Positions 54,554-63,728 are shown, numbered from the stretch's first letter. The stretch is 64,000 bases of DNA from Bordetella parapertussis (GCA_943328975.2 CALQCC020000019.1:16553-80552), one strand, 5' to 3'. Made by a program: numbers and translations. The notes: generated from the letters alone by a model not told the origin.

Positions 54554-57277
54554 ATGCGAAAACACACACACTTGATCCTTTCGTTGCTGGTTCCACCCTT
54601 TTTAATTCTCGGCGGATACGCTGTCGTTCAGGCTCAGCAAACTCCTTCTTCGACGGCGGTCAAGGGGGGGCGCTGGTCCGATGCGGCCACTTGGGCTGAC
54701 AAGAAGGTTCCCGGGCCAAACGCCGCTGTCACCATTGATAGGAATGTGGACGTTGTTCTTGATTCCACGCCGCTGGCGCTGCGCAGTCTGACGATCAACG
54801 GCAAACTGACCTTCGCGGATAACAAAGATCTTGAATTGACCACCGAGTGGATCATGTTGCATGGGGATCTGGAGATTGGCACGGAAGCCAAACCCCACAC
54901 GCACAAGGCGACAATTACTCTCAGTGACAACGTCAAAGGCGAAGATTTCGGTGGACTGGGCGGGAATGACCGCAGTGACCGCGGGATCATGCTGATGGGC
55001 GGAACGCTGAACCTGCACGGGAATCGGACGAACTCCTGGACGAAGTTGTCCAAGACCGCCGAAGCCGGCAGCAACTCGATTGAAGTCCTGAACGCGGCTG
55101 GCTGGACGGCCGGTGACATGATTGTCCTCGCGTCCACGGATTTCGATCCCCATCAGGCAGAGCGGCGAACCATCTCGGCCATCAAAGGCAATACGATCAC
55201 GCTCGATAAGAAACTCGACTACATGCATTTCGGCAAGATCACCTTCGAGGTGGATGAACGCGGCGAAGTCGGCATGCTGTCGCGCAATATCGTGGTCCAG
55301 GCTTCGTCTGACGCGGACAAGGACCTCTTTGGCGGCCACATCATGGCGATGAGCGGGAGCAAGATGTTCGTCTCCGGCGTCGAGCTCAATCGCATGGGCC
55401 AGAACATGCATCTAGCTCGGTATCCGATCCATTGGCATCTGCTGGGCGATGCGCAGGGGCAGTACATCAAGAACTCCGCCATTCACGATACCTATAGCCG
55501 CTGCGTGACCGTGCATGGCACCAATTACTTGGGCATTGAAAACAACGTGACCTACAACAACATTGGTCACTGCTTCTTTCTTGAGGATGGCGTGGAGCAC
55601 GACAATCAGTACCTGCGCAACCTGACGATCCTGACCAAGTGCCACCCGGATGCGCCGTGCGTCCCCACCAACCTCGCCCCGTTCGGAATCACGGCCGGTT
55701 CGAACTTCTATACGGCTGGCCAGGACGCCAAGGATGTCCTGCTGCCTTCCGACAACACGGCGTCGAGCTTCTGGATCACCAATCCGAACAATATATATAG
55801 AGACAACGTGGCTGCGGGGTCCGATTCGACAGGATTCTGGCTCGCCTTCCCGGAGCATCCGACGGGCAAGTTCGAAGGCACGGAGATCAGCAAGAATACC
55901 TGGCCGCGCCGCATGCAGATTCGGGAATTCAAGGGCAACACCGCCCATTCGAGCTTTGACGGTTTCATGCTCGACCGCGGCCCCCGGCCCGATGGCCACT
56001 TCGCCACGGGCGGGCATATGTCCCTCAGTAATCCCGGGGACGCGAACAGCGCGCAGGTGGAATCGGTCATCGAGAATTTCACCAGCTACAAGAACCGCAA
56101 TGGCGGCCTCTGGTCCCGCGGTGAGATGCACAGATACAAGGGCCTGAAGGTGGCGGACAATGCGATCGGTTACACGCATGCGTCCGGCAACAACGGTCGT
56201 TCCGCCTTCACATCGAAAGTGGTGGACTCGCTGTTCGTGGGCGAAACCGAGAACATCGGTAATCCCAAGAACGCGGCGGAGAAGGCTTACGGCCGCAGCT
56301 TGCCTGAGCCCACGATTCCGGATTTCCCGATCCGCGCCTACGAGTTCTACGATTTCCATCATGAGCTGGAAAATGTCACCTTCGTGAACTACCAGGACAA
56401 CGCCACGCGTAAGACGGGAGCGATCTCTTACCTGTTGTTCACCAGCTTCGGCATGAGCAGCAACAACACCGTGCAGGGCGCAAAATTTGTCAACGCCAAG
56501 CCGGCGTATTTCCCGCCGATGGAGAACAAGTGGAGCAACGATGACTACGGCAGTTCGAGCTACCGGAGCGCCGTGTTCCACGATAAGGACGGCACGGTCG
56601 GTGGCGTCCCCAATTCCTTCATTGTGATCAACGACGGAGTCGCCATCGACGACGAGTGTGAGGTGAAGCCCACCTGGAACGCTGCGGTGTGCAAGGGCGA
56701 TGTCGGGCGCGTGAATATTGGCGGCGGAGCACCAGGCGGCGGTCGCGGCGCACCTGCCGGTCCGGGTGCTGCGAAGGGCGGCCCCGGTGGTCCCGGTGCT
56801 GCAAAGGGTGCTCCTGCGGGTCCTGCTGCACTTGCTGCGGGTCCTGCCGCAGCCAAGGGCGGTCCCGGTGGTCCTGGCGCAGCCAAAGGCGGTCCTGTTG
56901 TTGGTGCCAGAAACGGTGTCGCTGGACCCGCCCAGCCGGCGATCACTCTCAGCCGGAACGGCAAGGATTTCCCGTACTACGCAGCAACCAACGTGCGAGC
57001 GGGTACGGAGATCAAGGTGACCACCGAACGTCCGAACGTGAACCTCAGCGTGTCGGAACTGGAAGCCGGGTCTTGGGTGATCTTCGAGCTGCCGGGCTTC
57101 ACCACTGCGGCGGCGGGTACGCAGCAGAACAGCCTGGATGAGCTTCGCAAGGCCACCGCGACGTCGTACTACAAAGCCAACGGTTCGCTGTGGGTCAAGC
57201 TGGTCTCCACCGGAGACGTCCTGGGCAGCCAGGCCGCAGGTGCTAGTGGCGGAGCTAGTCTCCAGGCCAGCCGGTAA
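54554..57277 (+). CDS. Secreted G8-domain / beta-helix protein, copy 1
   Basis: A 907-residue exported protein. Signal peptide at 1-28; G8 domain at about 38-165 (GGRWSDAATWADKKVPGPNAAVTIDRNVDVVLD onward); then a right-handed beta-helix with blocks also seen in animal CEMIP and fibrocystin: RYPIHWHLLGDAQGQYIKNSAIHD, RCVTVHGTNYLGIENNVTYNNIGHCFFLEDGVE. The G8 domain may bind or act on polysaccharide. Residues about 722-796 form a collagen-like Gly/Ala/Pro/Lys region with GGPGGPGAAKG units. The C-terminal 110 residues form a beta domain (LSVSELEAGSWVIFELPGF). It is a paralogue of the gene at 60983; a strong terminator follows. Its biological role in bacteria is not known to me. Confidence 0.85.
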   Translation: MRKHTHLILSLLVPPFLILGGYAVVQAQQTPSSTAVKGGRWSDAATWADKKVPGPNAAVTIDRNVDVVLDSTPLALRSLTINGKLTFADNKDLELTTEWIMLHGDLEIGTEAKPHTHKATITLSDNVKGEDFGGLGGNDRSDRGIMLMGGTLNLHGNRTNSWTKLSKTAEAGSNSIEVLNAAGWTAGDMIVLASTDFDPHQAERRTISAIKGNTITLDKKLDYMHFGKITFEVDERGEVGMLSRNIVVQASSDADKDLFGGHIMAMSGSKMFVSGVELNRMGQNMHLARYPIHWHLLGDAQGQYIKNSAIHDTYSRCVTVHGTNYLGIENNVTYNNIGHCFFLEDGVEHDNQYLRNLTILTKCHPDAPCVPTNLAPFGITAGSNFYTAGQDAKDVLLPSDNTASSFWITNPNNIYRDNVAAGSDSTGFWLAFPEHPTGKFEGTEISKNTWPRRMQIREFKGNTAHSSFDGFMLDRGPRPDGHFATGGHMSLSNPGDANSAQVESVIENFTSYKNRNGGLWSRGEMHRYKGLKVADNAIGYTHASGNNGRSAFTSKVVDSLFVGETENIGNPKNAAEKAYGRSLPEPTIPDFPIRAYEFYDFHHELENVTFVNYQDNATRKTGAISYLLFTSFGMSSNNTVQGAKFVNAKPAYFPPMENKWSNDDYGSSSYRSAVFHDKDGTVGGVPNSFIVINDGVAIDDECEVKPTWNAAVCKGDVGRVNIGGGAPGGGRGAPAGPGAAKGGPGGPGAAKGAPAGPAALAAGPAAAKGGPGGPGAAKGGPVVGARNGVAGPAQPAITLSRNGKDFPYYAATNVRAGTEIKVTTERPNVNLSVSELEAGSWVIFELPGFTTAAAGTQQNSLDELRKATATSYYKANGSLWVKLVSTGDVLGSQAAGASGGASLQASR
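56720..56940 (+). repeat. Collagen-like Gly-rich repeat in G8 protein 1
   Basis: Degenerate repeats encoding GGPGGPGAAKG-type units with interspersed APAGPAALAAG, roughly 75 residues. The repeat count and units differ from the copy in the second G8 gene, which is what replication slippage would produce. Confidence 0.75.
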
Positions 57278-57301
57278 GGTGGACCCTGCTGTTTAAGCAT
57301 G

Positions 57302-57329
57302 AGCCCTCGGCGCAGGCCGGGGGCTTTTT
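57302..57329 (+). terminator. Rho-independent terminator after G8 gene 1
   Basis: AGCCCTCGGC and GCCGGGGGCT form a ten-base stem with one G-T pair and a four-base loop (57302-57325), followed by a T-run. It lies 24 bases after the stop of the first G8 gene and closely resembles the terminator after the second G8 gene. Confidence 0.9.
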
Positions 57330-57467
57330 GTTTTGTAGCGCGATGCTGCGCAATCCGGTGCCCGATTCTTGGCAGACCCGCCTCACACTCTCCGCGGGAA
57401 CCGCAGCTCGATAAGAAGCTCACCTTTCGATTCAGAGCTTGGACTGCTGAAGTATAGCCCGAGGCGG

Positions 57468-58295
57468 TTATTCCCGCAGGCCCTTGAAGCTGATGGTGAA
57501 GTATCTGTGTTCTAGTGTGGTGGGGTAGCGCATGCCTGGCATGTCCAGTTCCTCCTCTTCCTCCTCAGTCCACCCGTGGTTCGCTAGTTGATCCCAGCCC
57601 TCCTCGTACGCCTTGCGACTCTCGTCCCAGGTCCATTCGCCGTGGTAGTAGGGCGCGAAGATCTGTTCTGGAAGAAATGCTAACGGCTGGTTCCCCTCAT
57701 CGCCTGGAAGGTGGCCTATGGCTCGCTCCCGTGTCGTTTCAGTGACGATGCCGAATTCAAACCCAACTACTCGTTTCTCATGAGTTCGCTTCACATAAAA
57801 CTCTGGTGAGATAGGAAGCTGGAGCACACCCTTAGAAGGCTCGCTCAGTTCGTAAATCGATTCGCTCCAGTCGGGGCCAGCGAAGAACGCCTTTAGGTCG
57901 GAGGAGAACCACAAGTCGGGTCGCACGACCACAAACGTAACGCCGCGACGGAGCGGGCTCAAAGGTACAGTGGGCTGATAGAGTTCCTTCAGGAGCGCCT
58001 CTCGTTGCGACACCCATCGTTGAGAGACTTCCCTGAGCTTTTCGTCAGTGGCAAGTCTGTAGTCTTTGTGGATCTCATCCCACTTGGGTTGTATCGAGAT
58101 CCAGAACGCCTGGAATTGCGGGGCTGGTGGAGTCAAGAATGGGAACAAGGAATCCGCACTCCCGATGGCTAATATTGCCACCGCGCCTAGCAGAACGCTC
58201 TGCACCACCGTGAATCCTGTGCCCCAAAAGACTACGGCGGCGATGATCATACCCAGGCAGGCCATGAGAATGAAAGGGAAGCGCGCTTGGGGCAT
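57468..58295 (-). CDS. Hypothetical membrane protein
   Basis: A 275-residue protein with two N-terminal hydrophobic helices (about 6-23 and 29-52) and a long soluble C-terminal region rich in Trp and Glu (FWISIQPKWDEIHKDYRLATDEKL, ISPEFYVKRTHEKRVVGFEFGIVTETTRERAIGHLPGDEGN, EEEEEELDMPGMRYPTTLEHRYFTISFKGLRE). No domain is recognised. It lies alone between the G8 terminator and a decayed region; regular coding composition supports it. Confidence 0.7.
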   Translation of the reverse strand: MPQARFPFILMACLGMIIAAVVFWGTGFTVVQSVLLGAVAILAIGSADSLFPFLTPPAPQFQAFWISIQPKWDEIHKDYRLATDEKLREVSQRWVSQREALLKELYQPTVPLSPLRRGVTFVVVRPDLWFSSDLKAFFAGPDWSESIYELSEPSKGVLQLPISPEFYVKRTHEKRVVGFEFGIVTETTRERAIGHLPGDEGNQPLAFLPEQIFAPYYHGEWTWDESRKAYEEGWDQLANHGWTEEEEEELDMPGMRYPTTLEHRYFTISFKGLRE

Positions 58296-58659
58296 GAATT
58301 TAGTCCTGAACTGGAATTGCTCAGCGTATCACAAACCCGAAGCGTCTCCGTCCAAGATCCGCCCCAACGGCCGGGTCCTCGCCATCGGTGACCCAAAACG
58401 GCGGAGTCCACATTCTGAAGCGACAGGACCAGTCCGACTTGCACGCGCCGATACATCTCGAGACCCAACCGGCAGCGGGGTTCGAGAGCAGATCCACCAA
58501 GTTGGAGCCCCCAACGCAGGCTGTGCCGTCCAGGTTCTTGGGGGACTCCCATGGCGGCCTTCGTGACCACTGAACGACTGACGAAGGAACCCCTTTCGTA
58601 GTCCGAGTACATGCGGCTCTCGGGGACATACTTAGGCACAGACCTTTTTCAATAGAGGG
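58296..58659. other. Region without a recognised gene
   Basis: About 360 bases between the membrane protein and the hicA-like remnant. Open frames exist on both strands but none shows a domain, a start signal or regular composition. It may be decayed coding DNA belonging to the toxin-antitoxin remnant that follows. Confidence 0.35.
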
Positions 58660-58864
58660 CGCCTGCCGGCCACGTTTATGCGCATGTATATCATTCAAAG
58701 GTGACCATGAAATCTGGTACAGTCCGATCACGCAACGGCGCTTTCCTGTCGACGGGAAGATCCTGTCTAGGCACACCGCCAATGCCGTTTTGAGACAAGC
58801 TGGCATCTCGAAGCAATTTTGGCTTGCAGGGGCTTTCTGTTCTTACAACATCCTACGCGGCAGG
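58660..58864 (+). pseudogene. Decayed HicA-like toxin gene
   Basis: The plus strand reads FKGDHEIWYSPITQRRFPVDGKILSRHTANAVLRQAGISKQFWLAG. This matches the second part of the HicA fold, with GDHEIW in place of the GSHxxF catalytic-His motif and the typical RHTAN-LxQAGI ending seen in one HicA group. No intact start is present; upstream residues (IEGACRPRLCACIS) only faintly resemble the expected N-terminal helix. No hicB partner is visible. It lies tail to tail with the XRE/RelE pair. Confidence 0.45.
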
Positions 58865-59140
58865 ACGCCGCTCGAAACTGATCTTAAGGAATGTTCCGGT
58901 TGCCGTGGCTAAACGCTGCAGTGTCTGCGTCGAGGGCCTGGTTTTGCCGCCCTCAAGCCGGGCGATCACAGATTGCGTAGTGTCCATGCGCTGCGCGAGT
59001 TGCTCCTGCGTGAGACCAGCCGTGACGCGCGCGTCAATGACAGCACGGGCCAATGCGAACTCAGGCGCTAGCTCGGCATGGGCTTTGCGGTATTCCTTGT
59101 TCTTCATCCACTTCTGGTGAAGGTCTTTTACTTTGGTCAT
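58853..59140 (-). CDS. XRE-family antitoxin (HigA-like)
   Basis: A 95-residue protein with a C-terminal helix-turn-helix: ARAVIDARVTAGLTQEQLAQRMDTTQSVIARLEGGKTRPSTQTLQRLATATGTFLKISF. The N-terminal helical region (KDLHQKWMKNKEYRKAHAELAPEFA) fits the HigA form encoded after its toxin. It overlaps the toxin gene by four bases and would both neutralise the toxin and repress the pair. Confidence 0.85.
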   Translation of the reverse strand: MTKVKDLHQKWMKNKEYRKAHAELAPEFALARAVIDARVTAGLTQEQLAQRMDTTQSVIARLEGGKTRPSTQTLQRLATATGTFLKISFERRPAA

Positions 59141-59463
59141 TTCACGATCTCCTTTGCTCGCTTCAGGGCCAGCTCGATTTCACGGCTTGGCGTCTTCTGC
59201 GTTTTCTTGATAAACACACGCACTACAACGACGCGTTTGCCAACGGCAGTCACGTACAGAGCCCGTGAAAGTCCGTCCTTCCCCTTCATACGCATTTCCC
59301 AGAGAGACCCGCGCAAGTGCTTCACGTGCGGCTCCCGGACCCTTTCCAATCCAAACTCCTCGATCAGTTCGGAGATGTGATGGAAACGGGCCAGCATGTC
59401 GGCGGGCAGCTGGTCGAGCTCCGCGTCCACGACTGCATTCAGGGTTTCTACGCTCCACTTCAT
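59137..59463 (-). CDS. RelE/HigB-type toxin (phage Gp49-like)
   Basis: A 108-residue toxin of the HigB-like, Gp49-like group, which cleaves mRNA on the ribosome. The sequence reads MKWSVETLNAVVDAELDQLPADMLARFHHISELIEEFGLERVREPHVKHLRGSLWEMRMKGKDGLSRALYVTAVGKRVVVVRVFIKKTQKTPSREIELALKRAKEI. The G-LWEMR strand, the Y/F in RALYV and the FIKKTQKTP end are the family's core. It precedes the antitoxin in the higBA order. TATACT lies 13 bases before its ATG with no ribosome site, suggesting near-leaderless expression. Confidence 0.87.
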   Translation of the reverse strand: MKWSVETLNAVVDAELDQLPADMLARFHHISELIEEFGLERVREPHVKHLRGSLWEMRMKGKDGLSRALYVTAVGKRVVVVRVFIKKTQKTPSREIELALKRAKEIVK

Positions 59464-59549
59464 TGCGGATATTCACAGTATAGCGTTTTTGCTATGAGTC
59501 TTTGCTGTGAGTCAAGGATCTCAAGGTCAGGGAGCAACGTTCAAACCAC

Positions 59550-59555
59550 TATACT
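59550..59555 (+). promoter_or_regulatory. Candidate -10 box of sodC
   Basis: TATACT nine bases before the sodC ATG. There is no Shine-Dalgarno sequence between, so a leaderless message is likely if this is the promoter. Confidence 0.45.
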
Positions 59556-59564
59556 GAGTACATC

Positions 59565-60068
59565 ATGACGATCACACGAGCACTTCTGACCGCAGCACTC
59601 CTGACCACGGCCCTCACTGCCAAGGATCTCACCGTGAAACTCGCGGACGGGAAGGGTCAACCCGTCGGCACCGCCAAAATCAGCGAAAAGGGCGGAGGCG
59701 TCGCGATCAAGCTCGACCTCAAGAATCTGGTTCCTGGCGAACACGCGCTGCACTTCCATGGCACAGCGAAGTGCGAAGGCCCCGCCTTCACCACTGCTGG
59801 CGGCCACTTCAACCCGGCGATGAAGCAGCACGGCAAGGATAATCCCATGGGCTCGCACGCTGGCGATATGGCGAACTTTACCGTTGGACCGAAAGGAACG
59901 GCGAAAGTCACCATCACAAACTCGGCTGTGACGCTGGGTGATGGCCCCAACTCGCTGTTCACCAATGGCGGTACGGCGATGATGGTCCACGCAAAAGCCG
60001 ACGACTACAAGACCGACCCGGCGGGCGCGGCGGGTGATCGGATCGCCTGCGGCGTGGTCACGAAGTAG
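59565..60068 (+). CDS. sodC: Cu/Zn superoxide dismutase, exported
   Basis: A 167-residue periplasmic enzyme that converts superoxide to oxygen and hydrogen peroxide. A signal peptide (MTITRALLTAALLTTALTA) is followed by the metal-site residues: HFH, GGHFNP, QHG, and GSHAGD (His and Asp), then MVHAKADD. Cys pairs in TAKCEGP and RIACGVV form the conserved disulphide, and the DYKTDPAGAAGDRIACG end is the family signature. All ligands appear present. Confidence 0.93.
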   Translation: MTITRALLTAALLTTALTAKDLTVKLADGKGQPVGTAKISEKGGGVAIKLDLKNLVPGEHALHFHGTAKCEGPAFTTAGGHFNPAMKQHGKDNPMGSHAGDMANFTVGPKGTAKVTITNSAVTLGDGPNSLFTNGGTAMMVHAKADDYKTDPAGAAGDRIACGVVTK

Positions 60069-60177
60069 GTTCCATCTCAATTGCAACCGCGAAGACCTCG
60101 GTAAACGCAAGATGAGGCCAGTTTCTGGGCGCGCGTTGGTGTAGGATGTCAGCATGCCGTCCAACTGGAGGAATCGC

Positions 60178-60873
60178 ATGACTATCCATCCCCTCGTGCC
60201 GTCTATGAGGGTGCCGTCCGTGAGCCGCTGGCTGCTGCCCATGGCGTCTCTCCTATTGGCGGCGGGCCACGCGTCCGGCGCGGACTCCACGAAGTTCAAA
60301 CGCATCGAGCCGCAGTTCATCGCGGCGCTGGGAGACCCCGGGTCCTCCTCCGGCAACGGCGCGCAAGCATGGGGCTTCTGGGACAAGGACCCCGGCCCAC
60401 GCGCTTGCAAGCTGGACCACTACCCTCAATTGAAGGCGACCGGTGTGGCACCGGCGCAATGGAAATTCGACGCTTCGGATTGGTGGCTGGAAGAACACGG
60501 CTTGATTATGGAAAAGCCCACCTTTCCGCTGGCTGCCGGGAAATACCTCGTCACGGGTGACCGCGAGACGACCACCGTGCTGACAGTTCACCCCAAGGAC
60601 AAGAACGGCAATCAGCGGTGGGAACTCGCCGACGGCGCGACGCTCAACGATGTCACCCACCTCGGATGCCGCTCCGCACGCTACACGCCCTCCACAGATA
60701 ACAAGACGTCTAACAAGACGGCGAACAAGACGGATGCCAACGCGTGCTCGCCTGCGAACGCTCCTACCAAGGGGTTTCCCGTGAATCCGGGTGGAGCCAT
60801 GCCTGCCGTGAATGGCTGCCGCAAGCAGGACTACACGGTTCTGATCGTCGTGGGGCTGCCTGTCACTAAGTGA
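60178..60873 (+). CDS. Secreted hypothetical protein
   Basis: A 231-residue exported protein with a long N-terminal signal peptide (about 1-35, ending HASGA). It has no domain that I recognise. The mature part has a Trp-rich centre (GAQAWGFWDKDPGPRACK, WKFDASDWWLEEHGLIM), a Lys/Thr/Asn-rich stretch (TDNKTSNKTANKTDAN), and four Cys. GGAGGA lies six bases before the ATG at 60178; an ATG at 60154 would add eight residues. It lies 109 bases upstream of the second G8 gene on the same strand. Confidence 0.65.
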   Translation: MTIHPLVPSMRVPSVSRWLLPMASLLLAAGHASGADSTKFKRIEPQFIAALGDPGSSSGNGAQAWGFWDKDPGPRACKLDHYPQLKATGVAPAQWKFDASDWWLEEHGLIMEKPTFPLAAGKYLVTGDRETTTVLTVHPKDKNGNQRWELADGATLNDVTHLGCRSARYTPSTDNKTSNKTANKTDANACSPANAPTKGFPVNPGGAMPAVNGCRKQDYTVLIVVGLPVTK

Positions 60874-60928
60874 GCGGACGAACGTTTGAATGGCGGCGCC
60901 GCGACCAATAGAATGGCGCTCCTGTCCC

Positions 60929-60957
60929 TTGCCACCCTCTTTGGAACTTGTTATGGT
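60929..60957 (+). promoter_or_regulatory. Promoter of the second G8 gene
   Basis: TTGCCA (60929-60934) and TATGGT (60952-60957) separated by 17 bases form a reasonable sigma-70 promoter, with transcription starting about 20 bases before the ATG. The segment TCGATCACGGAGATT just before the start is shared with the first G8 gene. Confidence 0.5.
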
Positions 60958-60982
60958 GGATCTCGATCACGGAGATTCACCT

Positions 60983-63673
60983 ATGCGCAAACATTCTCTC
61001 TTATCCTTTTCGCTGCTCTCAGCCGTTTTAGTCCTCGGCGGATATGCCGTCGTGAGGGCTCAGCAAACACCTTCTTCGACGGCGGTCAAAGGGGGGCGCT
61101 GGTCCGATGCAGCCACCTGGGCTGACAAGAAAGTGCCCGGGCCAAACGCCGCTGTCACCATTGATAGGAACGTGAACGTTGTTCTCGATGTCAGTCCGCA
61201 ATTGCGCAGTCTGACGATCAACGGCAAGCTGAGCTTCGCCGATAACAAAGACCTTGAACTGTCCACCGAGTGGATCATGTTGCATGGGGAGTTGGAGATT
61301 GGCACGGAAGCCAAGCCCCACACGCGCAAGGCGACCATTACTCTCACCGATACCGTCAAAGGCGAAGATTTCGCTGGAATGGGCCTCAATGACCGCGTGG
61401 ACCGCGGGATCATGCTGATGGGCGGAATCCTCAACCTGCACGGGGATCAGAAGAACACATGGACCAAGCTGGCCGCAACAGCCAACGCAGGCAGCACCTC
61501 GATCCAGGTCCTGAACGCCGCTGGCTGGAAGACCGGCGACGAGATTGTCCTCGCCTCCACTGATTTCGATCCACGGCAGGCAGAGCGGCGGACCATCTCC
61601 GCCGTCAGTGGAAATACGATCACGCTCGACAAGAAGCTCGACTACATGCACTTTGGCAAGATCACCTTCGATGTTGACGAACGCGGCGAAGTCGGTTTGC
61701 TGACGCGCAATATCCGGCTCCAGGCATCGGCTGACGCGGAACAGTCCTTCTATGGCGGGCACGTAATGGCGATGGCCACCAGCAAGATGTTTGTCGAGGG
61801 TGTCGAGTTCAACCGCATGGGCCAGAACCTGACGTTGGCCCGCTATCCGATCCACTGGCATCTGATCGGCGATGCGCAAGGGCAGTACATCAAAAACGCC
61901 GCGATCCACAACACCTACAATCGCTGTGTGACCATGCACGGAACGAACTTCCTGCGCGTGGAGAACAACGTGACCTACGACAACGTCGGCCACTGCTTCT
62001 TCATGGAAGACGGCATCGAGCACGGCAACGAGATTATTCACAACCTGGCCATCATGACCAAGTGCCACACTTCCAAGCCGTGCGTCCCGACAAACCTGGC
62101 CGCGTCCGGAGAGAGCCGACCGGCTGGAGGCAATGGCCAGCAATCCAAGGATGTCCTGCTTCCCTCGGACAACACAGCGGCGAGTTTCTGGATCACCAAT
62201 CCGGACAACACGTACCGCGACAACGTGGCTGCGGGGTCCGATTCGAACGGCTTCTGGATGTCCTTGCCGGAGCACCCGGTTGGTAAGTTCGAAGGCACGG
62301 AGATCAGCAAGGCAACCTGGCCGCGCCGAACGCCATTCCGCGAGTTCAAGGGCAACGTCGCCCACTCCAACTACGACTCATTCATGTTCGACCGCAACAT
62401 TGCGCCCAATAACACGTTCAGTGTGACCGGCAGCTCGCACACGGGTCTTGAGAATCCCGCGGACCCGAACAGCAAGGCGTTGGTATCGGTCTTCGCGGAC
62501 CTCACCGCCTACAAGAACCGCAATGGCGCCATCTGGGGCCGAGGTGAGATGCACGAATTCAGGAACGTGAAGGTGGCCGACAACGCGATCGGCTACACGC
62601 ACGCCTCTGGCGCATTCGGCCGCTACGCCTTTACGTCAAAGGTGGTGGACTCGCTGTTCGTGGGCGAAACCGAGAACATCGGCAACCCCACGACGGACGC
62701 GGAGAAAGCGTACGGCCGCAGCCTGCCGAAGCGCGACTTGCCGGATTTCCCGATCCACGGCTACGAGTATTACGACTACCGGCATGACGTGGAGAATACC
62801 ACCTTCCGGAATTTCGAGGACAACGCCACTCGCAAGTCGGGAGCCATCTCTAACCTGCTGTTCAGCAGCTTCGGGGTCAGCACCAATAACTCCTTCGAGC
62901 GCGTGAAATTCGTCAACGCCAAGCCGGTGTATTTCCCGCCGATGGAGGGAAACCGTAAGTGGGCCAGTGATAACGGAAGCAGTGCATCCTATAAGACCGC
63001 GGCGTACAAGGACAAGGACGGTTCGCTCGGAGCGGGTGCCAATTCCTTCGTGATCATCCATGACGGCGTCAACGACAGCATCGCAACCGACGCACAAGCT
63101 TGTGAGATCAAGCCGACCTGGAACGCAGCCGTGTGCAAGGGTGACGTGGGTCGCCTGACTGTGGGCGGCGCCGCTCCCGCAGGTGGTCCTGGTGGTCCGG
63201 GCGCTGCGAAGGGCGGCCCCGGTGGTCCTGGCGCAGCCAAGGGTGCTCCGGGTGGACCTGCCCCACTCGCTGCAGGTCCTGGCGCTGCCAAAGGCGGCCC
63301 CGGTGGTCCCGGAGCAGCAAAGGGTCCTGCCCCAGCTCCTCAGCCGCCCGTCGTGCTGAGCCGCAATGGCAAGGAGTACACCACAACGGGCACCAACGTC
63401 CGCGCCGGTACCGAGATCAAGGTGGCCACCGAACGGCCGACCGTGGCCCTCACCGTGAACGAGTTGGATGCCGGCTCGTGGGTGATCTTTGAGTTGCCGG
63501 GATTCACCACCGCAGCCACGGGCGCGGCCCAGGACAGCCTGGATGCGCTGCGTAAGGCCACCGCCACCTCGTACTTCAAGGGCAACGGCACGCTCTGGGT
63601 CAAGGTCGTCTCCCCCGGTGACCCCGGAAACGGCGCCCCTGGTGGTGGAGCCAGCGTCCAGGTCAGCCGGTAA
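60983..63673 (+). CDS. Secreted G8-domain / beta-helix protein, copy 2
   Basis: An 896-residue paralogue of the product at 54554, with the same order: signal peptide, G8 domain from about residue 38 (GGRWSDAATWADKKVPGPNAAVTIDRNVNVVLD), beta-helix with RYPIHWHLIGDAQGQYIKNAAIHNTYNRCVTMHGTNFLRVENNVTYDNVGHCFFMEDGIEHG, a collagen-like region at about 728-790, and a C-terminal beta domain (LTVNELDAGSWVIFELPGF). Identity is high in the G8 and beta-helix parts and lower in the middle (TNLAASGESRPAGGNGQQ). The ATG at 60983 follows CGGAGA and is the natural start; the frame is open further upstream. Its function is likely the same as that of copy 1, possibly surface polysaccharide binding. Confidence 0.85.
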   Translation: MRKHSLLSFSLLSAVLVLGGYAVVRAQQTPSSTAVKGGRWSDAATWADKKVPGPNAAVTIDRNVNVVLDVSPQLRSLTINGKLSFADNKDLELSTEWIMLHGELEIGTEAKPHTRKATITLTDTVKGEDFAGMGLNDRVDRGIMLMGGILNLHGDQKNTWTKLAATANAGSTSIQVLNAAGWKTGDEIVLASTDFDPRQAERRTISAVSGNTITLDKKLDYMHFGKITFDVDERGEVGLLTRNIRLQASADAEQSFYGGHVMAMATSKMFVEGVEFNRMGQNLTLARYPIHWHLIGDAQGQYIKNAAIHNTYNRCVTMHGTNFLRVENNVTYDNVGHCFFMEDGIEHGNEIIHNLAIMTKCHTSKPCVPTNLAASGESRPAGGNGQQSKDVLLPSDNTAASFWITNPDNTYRDNVAAGSDSNGFWMSLPEHPVGKFEGTEISKATWPRRTPFREFKGNVAHSNYDSFMFDRNIAPNNTFSVTGSSHTGLENPADPNSKALVSVFADLTAYKNRNGAIWGRGEMHEFRNVKVADNAIGYTHASGAFGRYAFTSKVVDSLFVGETENIGNPTTDAEKAYGRSLPKRDLPDFPIHGYEYYDYRHDVENTTFRNFEDNATRKSGAISNLLFSSFGVSTNNSFERVKFVNAKPVYFPPMEGNRKWASDNGSSASYKTAAYKDKDGSLGAGANSFVIIHDGVNDSIATDAQACEIKPTWNAAVCKGDVGRLTVGGAAPAGGPGGPGAAKGGPGGPGAAKGAPGGPAPLAAGPGAAKGGPGGPGAAKGPAPAPQPPVVLSRNGKEYTTTGTNVRAGTEIKVATERPTVALTVNELDAGSWVIFELPGFTTAATGAAQDSLDALRKATATSYFKGNGTLWVKVVSPGDPGNGAPGGGASVQVSR
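63163..63345 (+). repeat. Collagen-like Gly-rich repeat in G8 protein 2
   Basis: Units encoding GGPGGPGAAKG alternate with GAPGGPAPLAAG, about 60 residues. Units differ in number and order from those in the first G8 gene. Confidence 0.75.
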
Positions 63674-63697
63674 GCGGAACCCTGCTACATGAGCAAG

Positions 63698-63725
63698 AGC
63701 CCCCGGCGCTAGCCGGGGGCTTTTT
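63698..63725 (+). terminator. Rho-independent terminator after G8 gene 2
   Basis: Perfect ten-base arms AGCCCCCGGC and GCCGGGGGCT with a four-base loop (63698-63721), then a T-run. It is nearly the same as the terminator after the first G8 gene, showing that the duplicated unit includes it. Confidence 0.92.
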
Positions 63726-63728
63726 GTT

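Noticed and set aside
55412..56581. Long minus-strand frames opposite the G8 genes (also 61028-62365 and 62636-63847)
   Set aside because: Their similarity to each other only mirrors the duplication of the plus-strand G8 genes.
58247..58806. Two overlapping minus-strand frames (130 and 161 residues)
   Set aside because: They have Cys/Arg/Trp-rich irregular composition, no start signals, and overlap the hicA-like remnant on the other strand.
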